This document shows positions 1-7,912 of a DNA stretch of 64,000 nucleotides, piece after piece. Numbering within the stretch: position 1 is the first letter of the stretch; each line of letters begins with the position of its first letter. Origin of the DNA: Variovorax atrisoli 110B (GTDB taxonomy: Bacteria > Pseudomonadota > Gammaproteobacteria > Burkholderiales > Burkholderiaceae_C); NCBI RefSeq assembly GCF_000382045.1, contig NZ_KB907470.1:20631-84630 (forward strand). The letters are read 5' to 3'. Made by a program: the position numbers and the translations under genes. A model generated the notes under the pieces. The model did not search any database. It saw only the letters and a list, made by a program, of their open reading frames with translations, and was not told the origin of the DNA.

Positions 1-597
1 CTGGAACTTCAGGGCAGCCGGCTCGTGGTGTCGGGCATGCTCGACGGCAGCGCGATCAAGGAATTCACCGACCGCCTGACCAGCGGAACGGTCCACACCG
101 TGGTCTTCGAGGACTCCTTCGGCGGCACCGCCGATGCGGCCGGCGCCTTTGCCGACGCGATCCGCGCGAGCGGCGTGCAGACCGAAGTGCGCGGCCAGTG
201 CATGGCAGCCTGCGCCTACGCCTTCCTGGCCGGCAAGACCCATCGCTTCGGCTACGGCCCGCAGGTCAACGGCATCCTGCTTCCGGTGGCGCAGCGCCCC
301 ACCGCCGCCGAGCTGGCCGTGCGCTGGCGCGGCGACGAGGCCCACAAGACGCTGGCCGAATTCACGCCCACCTCGGCCGTTGCCAAGCCCATCGAGACCA
401 GCGCGGCGCCTTCTGCAACGGGGGACGCCAAGGACAACTGGCAGCCCGACCACGGCGTGCTCTTCACCGCGAGTCCCACCCTCTTCGGCCGCATCTACAA
501 CACCTACTACTGCGACGGCACGCAGGGCCGCGACTTCTCGAAGTGCGAGCGCCTGGCCGATGCCGATCCGTTCAAGCTCGGCGTGCTAACTCCGTAG
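1..597 (+). CDS. Periplasmic ClpP/crotonase-fold-like hypothetical protein (5' truncated)
   Basis: The reading frame is open from the first base of the window, so the true start lies upstream; a GTG at 25 is only an internal candidate. The visible 198 residues include a GG-x-x-D-A-A-G-A-F-A-D-A-I-R segment followed by V-R-G-Q-C-M-A-A-C-A-Y-A-F-L-A-G-K. This pattern is seen in predicted periplasmic proteins with a ClpP-like fold, where a small-residue loop and a Ser/Cys-rich helix follow each other. Two cysteines five residues apart (C-M-A-A-C-A) could form a disulfide in the periplasm. Its last 12 bases overlap the 3' end of the convergent AEC permease gene. No enzymatic activity can be assigned; the family placement is by pattern only. 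Confidence 0.6.
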   Translation: MELQGSRLVVSGMLDGSAIKEFTDRLTSGTVHTVVFEDSFGGTADAAGAFADAIRASGVQTEVRGQCMAACAYAFLAGKTHRFGYGPQVNGILLPVAQRPTAAELAVRWRGDEAHKTLAEFTPTSAVAKPIETSAAPSATGDAKDNWQPDHGVLFTASPTLFGRIYNTYYCDGTQGRDFSKCERLADADPFKLGVLTP

Positions 598-1611
598 CGC
601 GCTCACTGCCAGGGGAAAGCTCAGGAAGGCGATCACCGTCGTCCACAGGATGATGCGGGCGATGCGCCCGTTGTCCGCGCCGAAGCGCTCTGCCAGCATC
701 GACACGTTGCTCGCGCTCGGCAGTGCCGCCACCAGCACGATGGCGACGAGTGCCGCGTGCGACAGCGGCAGCCCCAGCGCGATGGCGCCCCGCCCCAGCC
801 CCCAGACCAGCAGCGGATGCACGATGAGCTTCACCGCCACCACCGGCAGCACGTCGCTCCACGGCGCCCTGGCCGCCAGCATGCGGCCGGTGGCGCCCAT
901 GGCCTCGGCCACGGCCGCGCTCGCGTCGTGCTCGCGCGCCAGCAGCGCCGAGCGGGCCAGCACCGCGCCGATGGTGAAGAGCGCCACCGGCGAGGCCGCG
1001 TCGGCCAGCATGGCCACGGTCCGCTCGACGGGGCCCGGCAGCGTCCAGCGCGCGGCCGACAGCAGCACGCCCAGCAGGATCGACCACGGCATCGGGTTGA
1101 CCACGATGCCGCGCAGCGCCTTGCGCGCCGCCAGCATGGCACCGTGCCGCCCGGCCTCCCCGGCCCCGTCGAGCCGCGATAGCGCGATGCACAGCGAGGA
1201 AGTGACGACCAGGTCGAACGCGATCGTGATGATGATCGGCCCCGCCGCCTGGGCGCCGAGGATGGCCACCAGCAGCGGCACGCCCATGAAGCCGGTGTTC
1301 GGGAACGCGGCCACCAGCGCGCCGAAGGCGGCGTCGTTCCAGCCCACGCGCGCATTCCGCGTGAAGGCCACCACGCCCGCCACCACCGCCAGCGCGCAGA
1401 TGCCCCAAACCAGTGCGACGCTGCCGTCCAGCAGCTGACCGATGGGCGTGCCGGCCCCGAAGCGCAGCAGCATGCACGGCAGCGCGAAATACAGCACGAA
1501 GGTGTTGAGGCCGGGAATGGCGTCCAGCGGCAGGATGCGGGCGCGCGCCGCGCCGTAGCCGGCCGCGATCAGCGCGAAGAAAGGGAAAGTAACAAGGAAT
1601 ACAGCCAGCAC
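586..1611 (-). CDS. AEC (auxin efflux carrier) family permease
   Basis: A hydrophobic protein of 341 residues with about ten predicted membrane segments. It has the N-terminal pattern V-F-L-V-T-F-P-F-F-A-L-I-A-A-G-Y-G of bacterial AEC-family carriers and a typical A-F-P-N-T-G-F-M-G-V-P-L motif near the middle (helix-breaking Asn/Pro in the substrate path). Members export or take up organic anions such as malate or malonate; the substrate here is unknown. I chose the GTG at 1611 because it opens directly into the first membrane helix. The same frame is open to 1809, but that extension is Arg/Pro-rich and runs into the divergent rep gene, so it is probably not translated. The 3' end overlaps the convergent gene upstream by 12 bases. 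Confidence 0.85.
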   Translation of the reverse strand: MLAVFLVTFPFFALIAAGYGAARARILPLDAIPGLNTFVLYFALPCMLLRFGAGTPIGQLLDGSVALVWGICALAVVAGVVAFTRNARVGWNDAAFGALVAAFPNTGFMGVPLLVAILGAQAAGPIIITIAFDLVVTSSLCIALSRLDGAGEAGRHGAMLAARKALRGIVVNPMPWSILLGVLLSAARWTLPGPVERTVAMLADAASPVALFTIGAVLARSALLAREHDASAAVAEAMGATGRMLAARAPWSDVLPVVAVKLIVHPLLVWGLGRGAIALGLPLSHAALVAIVLVAALPSASNVSMLAERFGADNGRIARIILWTTVIAFLSFPLAVSALRS

Positions 1612-1768
1612 ACCCCATTGTCGTTGCCTGCTGCCGGGGGGATGCATCGGCGTTGCGCGCCTACAGCCGCGAAAGCGCCGGCCCCGTATCATTGCCCGCT
1701 TTGCGCCGGCCGTTCCCCACGGCGTTTGCGGCGGCAGTTTCCGGCTTCCTCGGTTCTCTTTTCCTCCC

Positions 1769-3877
1769 ATGTCCCACGGTCTCAATCCCGCACAGCTCGA
1801 AGCGGTCAACTACATGAGCGGTCCCTGCCTGGTGCTCGCCGGCGCGGGCTCGGGCAAGACGCGAGTGATCACCCACAAGATCGGCCGGCTGATCCAGTCG
1901 GGCATCGAGCCGCAGCGCATCGCGGCCATCACCTTCACCAACAAGGCCGCCGCCGAGATGCGCGAGCGCGCGAAAGACCTCATCGGCAAGGACGCGCGCA
2001 AGGTGGTGGTGTGCACCTTCCACGCGCTGGGCGTGCGCATGATGCGCGAGGACGGCAGCGTGCTCGGCCTGAAGAACGCGTTCAGCATCCTCGATGCCGA
2101 CGACGTGACCAAGATCCTGAAGGACGCCGGCGGCACCACCGACGCGGCCACCGCCCGCATCTGGCAGTGGACCATCAGCAAGTGGAAGAACATGGGCCTG
2201 AACGCCGCGCAGGCCGAGGCCCAGGCGGCCGACGACAACGAGCGCATCACCGCGAAGATCATGGCGCGCTACGAGGAGCGCCTGCTGGCCTACCAGAGCG
2301 TGGACTTCGACGACCTCATCGGCATGCCGCTGAAGCTGCTGTACGAGTTCCCTGAAGTACGCGCCAAGTGGCAGGCGAAGATGGGCCACATCCTCGTCGA
2401 CGAATATCAGGACACCAACGCCACGCAGTACGACGTGCTCAAGGCCCTGGCCGGCGAGCGCGGCCACTTCACCGCGGTGGGCGACGACGACCAGTCCATC
2501 TACGGCTGGCGCGGCGCCACGCTGGACAACCTGCGCAAGCTGCCGGTCGACTATCCGAAGCTCAAGGTCATCAAGCTGGAGCAGAACTACCGCTCCACCA
2601 GCGCCATCCTGCGCGCGGCCAACAACGTGATCGGGCCGAACCCGAAGCTCTTTCCGAAGACGCTGTTCTCCGAACTCGGCGAAGGCGAGCCGGTGCGCAT
2701 CGTCGATGCCGACAACGAGGCGCACGAGGCCGAGCGCGCGGTGGCTCGCATCATCAGCATCCGCGCGGGCGAGGCCACCACGCAGGGCAAGCAGTACAAG
2801 GAGTACCGCGACTTCGCCATCCTCTACCGCGCCAACCACCAGGCGCGCGTGTTCGAGCAGGCGCTGCGCAAGGCGCAGATCCCGTACAAGGTCTCCGGCG
2901 GCCAGAGCTTCTTCGACCGCGCCGAGATCAAGGACCTGTGCGGCTGGTTCCGCCTGTGGGTCAACAACGACGACGACCCGGCGTTCCTGCGCGCCATCAC
3001 CACGCCCAAGCGCGGCATCGGCCACACCACGCTCGCCAGCCTCGGCACCTTCGCTAGCCAGTACAAGCTGAGCCTGTTCGAGGCGCTCTTCAGCCCGTCG
3101 CTGCCCAGCGTGCTGCCCAAGCGCACGCTCGAGGGCATCCACGAGTTCGGCCGCTACATCAACGACCTCGAATACCGTGCGCGCCGCACCATGGGCGCCG
3201 AGGACTCGCGCACCTTCATGCTCGACTGGCTCAAGGAGATCGAGTACGAGAAGCACCTCTACGACGGCGAGGACAGCGAGGCCGCCGCGGCCTCGCGCTG
3301 GACCAACGTGCTGGAGTTCGTCGACTGGATGTCGCAGCGCGCCGGCGGCACGCTCGACGACGCATCCGGCGCCGACAGCGGTGGCATCGAGAGCGAGCGC
3401 AAGAGCCTGCTCGAGGTGGCGCAGACGATCTCGCTGCTGTCCACTATCAGCGAGCGCGAGCAGGACCAGGACGTGGTCACGCTCTCCACGCTGCATGCCT
3501 CCAAGGGCCTCGAGTGGCCGCACGTGATGCTCATCGGCGTGAGCGAGGGCCTGCTGCCCTTCAAGCTCGACGACGACAACGGCCGCCAGCAGCAGGTCAG
3601 CGAAGACACGCTGCAGCGCCTGCAGGAAGAGCGCCGCCTGATGTACGTGGGCATCACGCGCGCGCAGCGCAGCCTGGCCGTGAGCTGGACCAAGAAGCGC
3701 AAGCAGGGCCGCGAGATGGTGCCCTGCGTGCCCAGCCGCTTCATCGCCGAGATGGGCCTGGACAAGGCCACCACCAGGGAAGACCCGCGCGAGAAGCTCA
3801 AGGCGCTGCGCGCCGAGTTCGCGCGCAAGGCGCAGGACAGCGCGGCGAAGGCGGCAGCGGCCGCCTCGGCGCCATGA
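1769..3877 (+). CDS. rep: ATP-dependent DNA helicase Rep (UvrD/Rep family)
   Basis: A superfamily 1A 3'-5' DNA helicase of 702 residues. Visible motifs in order are L-N-P-A-Q-L-E-A-V (Q motif), the Walker A A-G-A-G-S-G-K-T near residue 30, I-T-F-T-N-K-A-A-A-E-M-R-E-R (Ia), V-D-E-Y-Q-D-T-N (II), G-D-D-D-Q-S-I-Y-G-W-R-G-A (III), L-E-Q-N-Y-R-S-T (IV), L-S-T-L-H-A-S-K-G-L-E-W (V) and E-E-R-R-L-M-Y-V-G-I-T-R-A (VI). The G-D-D-D-Q-S form and overall length fit Rep more than UvrD or PcrA. Rep supports replication-fork progress past DNA-bound proteins. The stop codon overlaps a possible ATG of the following lipoprotein frame (ATGA). Confidence 0.93.
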   Translation: MSHGLNPAQLEAVNYMSGPCLVLAGAGSGKTRVITHKIGRLIQSGIEPQRIAAITFTNKAAAEMRERAKDLIGKDARKVVVCTFHALGVRMMREDGSVLGLKNAFSILDADDVTKILKDAGGTTDAATARIWQWTISKWKNMGLNAAQAEAQAADDNERITAKIMARYEERLLAYQSVDFDDLIGMPLKLLYEFPEVRAKWQAKMGHILVDEYQDTNATQYDVLKALAGERGHFTAVGDDDQSIYGWRGATLDNLRKLPVDYPKLKVIKLEQNYRSTSAILRAANNVIGPNPKLFPKTLFSELGEGEPVRIVDADNEAHEAERAVARIISIRAGEATTQGKQYKEYRDFAILYRANHQARVFEQALRKAQIPYKVSGGQSFFDRAEIKDLCGWFRLWVNNDDDPAFLRAITTPKRGIGHTTLASLGTFASQYKLSLFEALFSPSLPSVLPKRTLEGIHEFGRYINDLEYRARRTMGAEDSRTFMLDWLKEIEYEKHLYDGEDSEAAAASRWTNVLEFVDWMSQRAGGTLDDASGADSGGIESERKSLLEVAQTISLLSTISEREQDQDVVTLSTLHASKGLEWPHVMLIGVSEGLLPFKLDDDNGRQQQVSEDTLQRLQEERRLMYVGITRAQRSLAVSWTKKRKQGREMVPCVPSRFIAEMGLDKATTREDPREKLKALRAEFARKAQDSAAKAAAAASAP

Positions 3878-3906
3878 GGACGACAGCGAGGACGACGACG
3901 AACACG

Positions 3907-4380
3907 ATGAAGAAGAAGACCACCGCGACCGGTGCGCTGCTCGCCGGCGCCATTGCCCTCCTTTCGGGCTGCGCCTCGATGAGAGGCGGCAACCCCGACT
4001 GCCCCACCGACGCGCGCGACCTGCCGCTGGAATCGCTCTACGGCAGCTGGGAAGCCCGCTTCGACAACCTGCCGGCCGTGGCCGTCGTGCAGCTCGGCAA
4101 GCACCCCGACTACGACGGCGTGCGCGGCACCATCACGCGCAACGGCGCCAACCCGGCGAAGGCCACGGTCGCGCAGCTCGCGGGCGACGTGGACGACGAA
4201 GGCGCGCTCTCCATCGACGAGTCGCAGGACGGGCGCGCCATCAGCGGCGTCTGGTCCGGCAAGCTGCAGGCCGGCTCGTGCGGCCGCGAATTCAGGGGCA
4301 CCTGGCGCAATGCGGCCGACGAGAGCACGCACCCGTTCGTGCTCAGCAAGACAGTGGCACAGGAAGGAAAGAAGCCATGA
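3907..4380 (+). CDS. Small hypothetical lipoprotein next to pldA
   Basis: A predicted 157-residue secreted lipoprotein. The start at 3907 gives M-K-K-K followed by a hydrophobic stretch and the lipobox L-S-G-C, so Cys21 would be acylated. An earlier in-frame ATG at 3874 overlaps the rep stop codon and would add 11 Thr/Arg-rich residues; I prefer 3907 because it gives a textbook signal peptide, but translational coupling from 3874 is possible. The mature part contains G-S-W-E-A-R-F and V-R-G-T-I-T-R patterns consistent with a small beta-barrel-like fold; no known domain is recognised. It overlaps pldA by four bases (ATGA), so it may function with the phospholipase, for example in envelope lipid homeostasis. 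That role is inference. Confidence 0.72.
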   Translation: MKKKTTATGALLAGAIALLSGCASMRGGNPDCPTDARDLPLESLYGSWEARFDNLPAVAVVQLGKHPDYDGVRGTITRNGANPAKATVAQLAGDVDDEGALSIDESQDGRAISGVWSGKLQAGSCGREFRGTWRNAADESTHPFVLSKTVAQEGKKP

Positions 4381-5564
4381 CGAAGACGAAGAAGATCATC
4401 CCGCGGTCCCGATTCGGGTTCGGCACGCTCGCCGCCGTGGCGACCTGCCTGGGCGGTACGGCGGGCGCGTTGCACGCGCAGGCCGTGGACAAGCCCCCGA
4501 GCCCGCTGGCCGACTCGCAGCTCACCTGGCAGCAGTGCACCGCGCTCGGCGCCAACAACGAGGCCCGCCTGGCCTGCTTCGACCGCTGGGCGCAGCAGCA
4601 GACGCTGCCCGCCGCCGCGGTGCCGCCCGCCCCGCCGGTGCTCGCGAGCACGCAGCCGCCGGTGGACGGATCGGTGCCCGCCACGCGCGTGGTCTCGGTG
4701 GCCACCACCGAGGGCTGCCGCGACCGCCAGTACTCGGCGCTCTCGCGCTTCTGGGAACTGGAGAACGCCACCGACTGCGGCACCTTCGGCTTCCGCGGCT
4801 ACCGTCCGCTGAACGTGTCGGTCTCGGCCGCCACCAAGAAGCCGGAGACGCCGACCTCGCCCTCGCCCGACCACACCGCCGACCCCGTGGCCTACCAGGC
4901 CAACGAGATGCGCATCGGCCTGTCGGTGCGCACCAAGCTCGCGCAGGGCCTGCTCACGCAGAACGACCCGGTCAAGAAGGACTCGCTGTGGTTCGCCTAC
5001 AGCCAGCAGTCGACCTGGCAGCTGTTCAACGGCTCCATCTCGCGGCCCTTCCGCACCACCGACCACGAGCCCGAGCTGATGTATGTCTACCCGGCCGACT
5101 TCAAGCTGCCGGGCGGCTGGCGCTGGCGCTATGCCGGCCTGGGCATCGTGCACCAGTCCAACGGGCAGAGCCTGCCGCTGTCGCGCAGCTGGAACCGCGT
5201 GTACCTGATGGGCGGCGCCGAGCTGGACGACCGCTTCACCATCACCGGCCGCATCTGGAAGCGCATCTCCGAAAGCGCCGCGAAGGACGACAACCCCGAC
5301 ATCGCCGACTACATCGGCCGCGCCGAGATCACCGGCCGCTGGAACCTCAACCGCGACAACCAGCTCGCCGTGACCGTGCGCAACAACCTGCGCGACAGCG
5401 GCCGCGGCTCGATCCGCCTCGAATGGCTTAAAGCCATCGGCGACCCGACCAAGAGCAACCTGCGCTTCCACACGCAGCTGTTCTCGGGCTACGGCGACAC
5501 GCTGGTGGACTACAACCGCAAGCGCACGGTGCTCAGCATCGGCCTCAGCCTCGTGGATTTCTAG
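4377..5564 (+). CDS. pldA: Outer membrane phospholipase A (OMPLA)
   Basis: A 395-residue protein starting at the ATG that overlaps the lipoprotein stop. An N-terminal signal peptide ends near A-L-H-A-Q-A. A Pro-rich segment with a paired Cys motif (Q-Q-C-T-A-L-G, R-L-A-C-F-D-R-W) precedes the C-terminal beta-barrel. The OMPLA catalytic signature is intact: H259-x-S261-N-G and N273 in S-R-S-W-N-R. The Ser-to-Asn spacing of 12 residues is the same as between Ser144 and Asn156 of the E. coli enzyme. The protein ends in Phe, the usual terminal residue for outer-membrane barrel assembly. OMPLA hydrolyses phospholipids that reach the outer leaflet when membrane asymmetry is disturbed; it is normally calcium-dependent and active as a dimer. 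Confidence 0.92.
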   Translation: MTKTKKIIPRSRFGFGTLAAVATCLGGTAGALHAQAVDKPPSPLADSQLTWQQCTALGANNEARLACFDRWAQQQTLPAAAVPPAPPVLASTQPPVDGSVPATRVVSVATTEGCRDRQYSALSRFWELENATDCGTFGFRGYRPLNVSVSAATKKPETPTSPSPDHTADPVAYQANEMRIGLSVRTKLAQGLLTQNDPVKKDSLWFAYSQQSTWQLFNGSISRPFRTTDHEPELMYVYPADFKLPGGWRWRYAGLGIVHQSNGQSLPLSRSWNRVYLMGGAELDDRFTITGRIWKRISESAAKDDNPDIADYIGRAEITGRWNLNRDNQLAVTVRNNLRDSGRGSIRLEWLKAIGDPTKSNLRFHTQLFSGYGDTLVDYNRKRTVLSIGLSLVDF

Positions 5565-5565
5565 G

Positions 5566-5654
5566 CTCGCCCCCAGGCTTCGCGCACTTCGTGTCGCTTC
5601 GCCAACCCCCTTCCGGGGGCAACACCTGCGGCCCGGCGAAGCCGGTTCCGCGGT
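5566..5654. repeat. Probable dispersed intergenic repeat with two hairpins (pldA-nadE gap)
   Basis: The gap between pldA and nadE contains a GC-rich element with two clean inverted repeats. One is CCCCC-TTCC-GGGGG at 5606-5619, and the other CCGGC-GAA-GCCGG at 5633-5645. The composition resembles short dispersed elements I associate with intergenic spaces of Comamonadaceae genomes. No second copy is visible in this window, so the repeat status rests on recollection. The first hairpin could also end pldA transcription, but no T-run follows it. Confidence 0.4.
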
Positions 5655-5688
5655 GTTCCACCGGAAGAACTCAAGGAGAATTCGCCGT

Positions 5689-6528
5689 ATGAGTCAAGAC
5701 CTCACCCCCGTCGACGACACGCAGCGCGAGATCATCGCGGCGCTGCATGTCGCGCCCGTCTTCGATGCAGCCCGCGAACTGGAGCGGCGCGTCGACTTTC
5801 TCGCAAGCTACCTGAAGCAGACCGGCCTGAAGACGCTGGTGCTGGGCATCAGCGGCGGCGTCGATTCGCTGACCGCCGGCTGCCTCGCGCAGCGCGCGGT
5901 CGAGAAGCTGCGCGCCACGGGCTACGACGCGAGCTTCATCGCGATGCGCCTGCCCTACGGCGTGCAGAAGGACGAGGCCGAGGCGCAGGCCTCGCTCGCG
6001 GTGATGAAGCCCGACCGCACGATCACGGTGGACATCCGCCCCGCGGCCGACGCCATGCTCGCGGCGCTGAAAGCCGGTGACCTGGAGTTCCGCGATGCGG
6101 CGCATGAAGACTTCGTGCTCGGCAACATCAAGGCGCGCCAGCGCATGATCGCGCAGTTCGCGGTGGCCGGCGCGCACGACGGCATCGTCATCGGCACCGA
6201 CCATGCGGCCGAGGCGCTGATGGGCTTCTTCACCAAGTTCGGCGACGGCGCGGCCGACATCACGCCGCTGACCGGCCTCAACAAGCGCCGCGTGCGCGCG
6301 GTGGCGCAGCTGCTGGGCGCGCCCGACGCGCTGGTCTACAAGGTGCCGACCGCCGACCTCGAGTCGCTGGTGCCGGGCAAGCCCGACGAGGACGCCTTCG
6401 GCGTCACCTACGAGCAGATCGACGACTTCCTCGAAGGCAAGCCTGTGTCGGCCGAGGCGCGTCGCATCATTCTTTCCACGCATCGCAAGAGCGCACACAA
6501 GCGCGCGCTGCCCGTCGAGCCGTTCTGA
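5689..6528 (+). CDS. nadE: Ammonia-dependent NAD+ synthetase
   Basis: NadE makes NAD+ from deamido-NAD+, ATP and ammonia, the last step of NAD synthesis, in the cytoplasm. The 279-residue length matches the ammonia-dependent single-domain form without a glutaminase domain. The ATP-pyrophosphatase P-loop is present as G-I-S-G-G-V-D-S near residue 50, and I-G-T-D-H-A-A-E-A-L-M-G-F-F-T-K-F-G-D-G and V-P-T-A-D-L correspond to conserved NAD synthetase segments. I chose the ATG at 5689 because AAGGAGAA lies a short distance upstream; the frame is also open from 5653, but that leader is Arg-rich and part of the preceding repeat-like region. The gene is not obviously in an operon. Confidence 0.94.
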   Translation: MSQDLTPVDDTQREIIAALHVAPVFDAARELERRVDFLASYLKQTGLKTLVLGISGGVDSLTAGCLAQRAVEKLRATGYDASFIAMRLPYGVQKDEAEAQASLAVMKPDRTITVDIRPAADAMLAALKAGDLEFRDAAHEDFVLGNIKARQRMIAQFAVAGAHDGIVIGTDHAAEALMGFFTKFGDGAADITPLTGLNKRRVRAVAQLLGAPDALVYKVPTADLESLVPGKPDEDAFGVTYEQIDDFLEGKPVSAEARRIILSTHRKSAHKRALPVEPF

Positions 6529-6565
6529 GCAGGGCGCCCGCCCCGCCTCGCCTTCCCGCGCTGCC

Positions 6566-7834
6566 TCAGCGCGTGACGACCTTCCAGCGCCCGGCCGAGA
6601 TCTCGGCGGCGTAGGGCGCCGGAATGCTGGCTTCGTAGGCGTTGCCGCGCACGACCGCGTCGTAGCTGCACACGGGCTGGCCTTCGGCGTCGTACAGGGT
6701 CCAGCGCACCTGGGTGCCGTCGGGCGCCTCGTGCACCACCTGCATCGAGGGTGCGCCGATGTTGGCGCCCACATGGGCGTAGCGCGCGTCCACCGTCATC
6801 GGCACGTGGGGCGGAAAGGGCTCGCTGCCCGGCAGGTCGAACCACTCGTCGTGCATGAGCAGGCTGCGCTGGGCGACCTTCCAGACCCGGTGCCGCAGGA
6901 AATGCTGGTCGGCATAACGCGAGGAAAAAGGGCGGCTGCGCAGGTAGGCGCGCATGTCGCCGGCCATGTCCCAGAACACGCCGGCACACGCGCCCCACAT
7001 GCCGGCGAGCATGAGCTCGGTGTGCGAGTGGTAGTCGCGCATCACGTGGAACCAGCGGTCGGAGGCACACCACGCGCGCACCGCAGCCTGGTCGCGGGTG
7101 GACAGCAGTGAATCGGCATCGCGGAACTGCACGCGGTGGACGCAGGGGTCGTCGAGCGCGAGGAAGCGCCACATGGTGCCCGGCAGGTCCTGACCGCCGA
7201 TGGAGCGCACGTCGATCACCGCGGCGCCCTCCCGCATCAGCCGGCCGCAGACGTCGACCGGCACGGAATCGTCTACATAGAAGCGGCACAGCCACGCCGG
7301 GAAGAACTCGCGCGCGGCCCGCACGTTGAGCACAGCCATCTCGCAGTAGCGCGGATCGCCGCCGAAGAGGCTGAAGGCTATGAGGTTGCGATGGCGGTTA
7401 CGTTCGTCGAACCGGCAAGGTACGGGCAGGCCGACGGTGGTGGCAGCCGGCTCCCTGTCGGCCTCCAGCATCTTCAGCCGCAGCGACTCGGAGCCGAACC
7501 TGCGCACCTCGTCGCGCTTGCCGAGCTGCCCGGCCGCCTCGGCCAGCCCGTCGAAGGTGTTGGCGGTACCGAGTTCGCCGATGACGCGCAGGTAGAGGTG
7601 ATAGGCCTGCTGCGGCTGGCCGAGCCTCAGCAGGCACAGCGCGACGTCGGCCAGCGGCTGCGGGCTGTACGTGGCCTGCCATGCCTGCGACGCGAAGCCC
7701 CGCGCCTTCTCGTAGTCGCCTGCCGCAAAGGCCGCGCGGAACCTCGTGCCGAGGGCGTCCAGCGCCTGCTGCGTGATCGCCGGCCTGCGCACCGGAACCG
7801 GTGACTTCGTCTTCTTCGTGCCCGCCTTCGCCAT
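6566..7834 (-). CDS. TPR-containing glycosyltransferase-like protein, last gene of the adhesin/T1SS operon
   Basis: A 422-residue protein with no signal peptide or membrane helix. Residues about 20-125 are Ala/Leu-rich helical repeats of TPR type (G-D-Y-E-K-A-R, L-R-L-G-Q-P-Q-Q-A-Y). Residues about 148-300 resemble GT-A-type sugar transferases: F-R-D-A-D-S-L-L-S places a D-x-D motif at D239-A-D241. It is followed by W-F-H-V-M-R-D-Y-x-x-H and L-A-G-M-W-G-A, a pattern I associate with putative bacterial glycosyltransferases. The last ~80 residues (V-R-W-T-L-Y-D-A-E-G) may be a separate beta domain. GGGAG lies 7 bases before the ATG. It starts 74 bases after hlyD in the same direction. Glycosylation of the operon's adhesin is a reasonable but untested role. 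Confidence 0.68.
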   Translation of the reverse strand: MAKAGTKKTKSPVPVRRPAITQQALDALGTRFRAAFAAGDYEKARGFASQAWQATYSPQPLADVALCLLRLGQPQQAYHLYLRVIGELGTANTFDGLAEAAGQLGKRDEVRRFGSESLRLKMLEADREPAATTVGLPVPCRFDERNRHRNLIAFSLFGGDPRYCEMAVLNVRAAREFFPAWLCRFYVDDSVPVDVCGRLMREGAAVIDVRSIGGQDLPGTMWRFLALDDPCVHRVQFRDADSLLSTRDQAAVRAWCASDRWFHVMRDYHSHTELMLAGMWGACAGVFWDMAGDMRAYLRSRPFSSRYADQHFLRHRVWKVAQRSLLMHDEWFDLPGSEPFPPHVPMTVDARYAHVGANIGAPSMQVVHEAPDGTQVRWTLYDAEGQPVCSYDAVVRGNAYEASIPAPYAAEISAGRWKVVTR

Positions 7835-7848
7835 CGTCGCGCTCCCTT

Positions 7849-7912
7849 CGCCTCTGCGTTGTTTCGCCTCTTCGCGTGTTCGCTTCTTCGCTTGCTCGCT
7901 CGTTCGCCTCAG
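7849..7912. repeat. Degenerate 8-bp tandem repeat between hlyD-like gene and the downstream gene
   Basis: Read on the plus strand, eight consecutive octamers in perfect 8-base phase begin with CG, seven of them with CGC: CGCCTCTG, CGTTGTTT, CGCCTCTT, CGCGTGTT, CGCTTCTT, CGCTTGCT, CGCTCGTT, CGCCTCAG. The array overlaps the last codons and stop of the HlyD gene and fills most of the gap before the glycosyltransferase-like gene, ending upstream of its ribosome binding site. The units are diverged, so slippage is probably rare today. Confidence 0.6.

Noticed and set aside
1612..1809. Upstream extension of the AEC permease to 1809
   Set aside because: The added 66 residues are Arg/Pro/Gly-rich, would overlap the divergent rep start, and place a long tail before the first membrane helix.
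5566..5654. pldA-nadE hairpins as a definite terminator
   Set aside because: No T-run follows either stem in the pldA direction, so termination is not supported beyond possibility.
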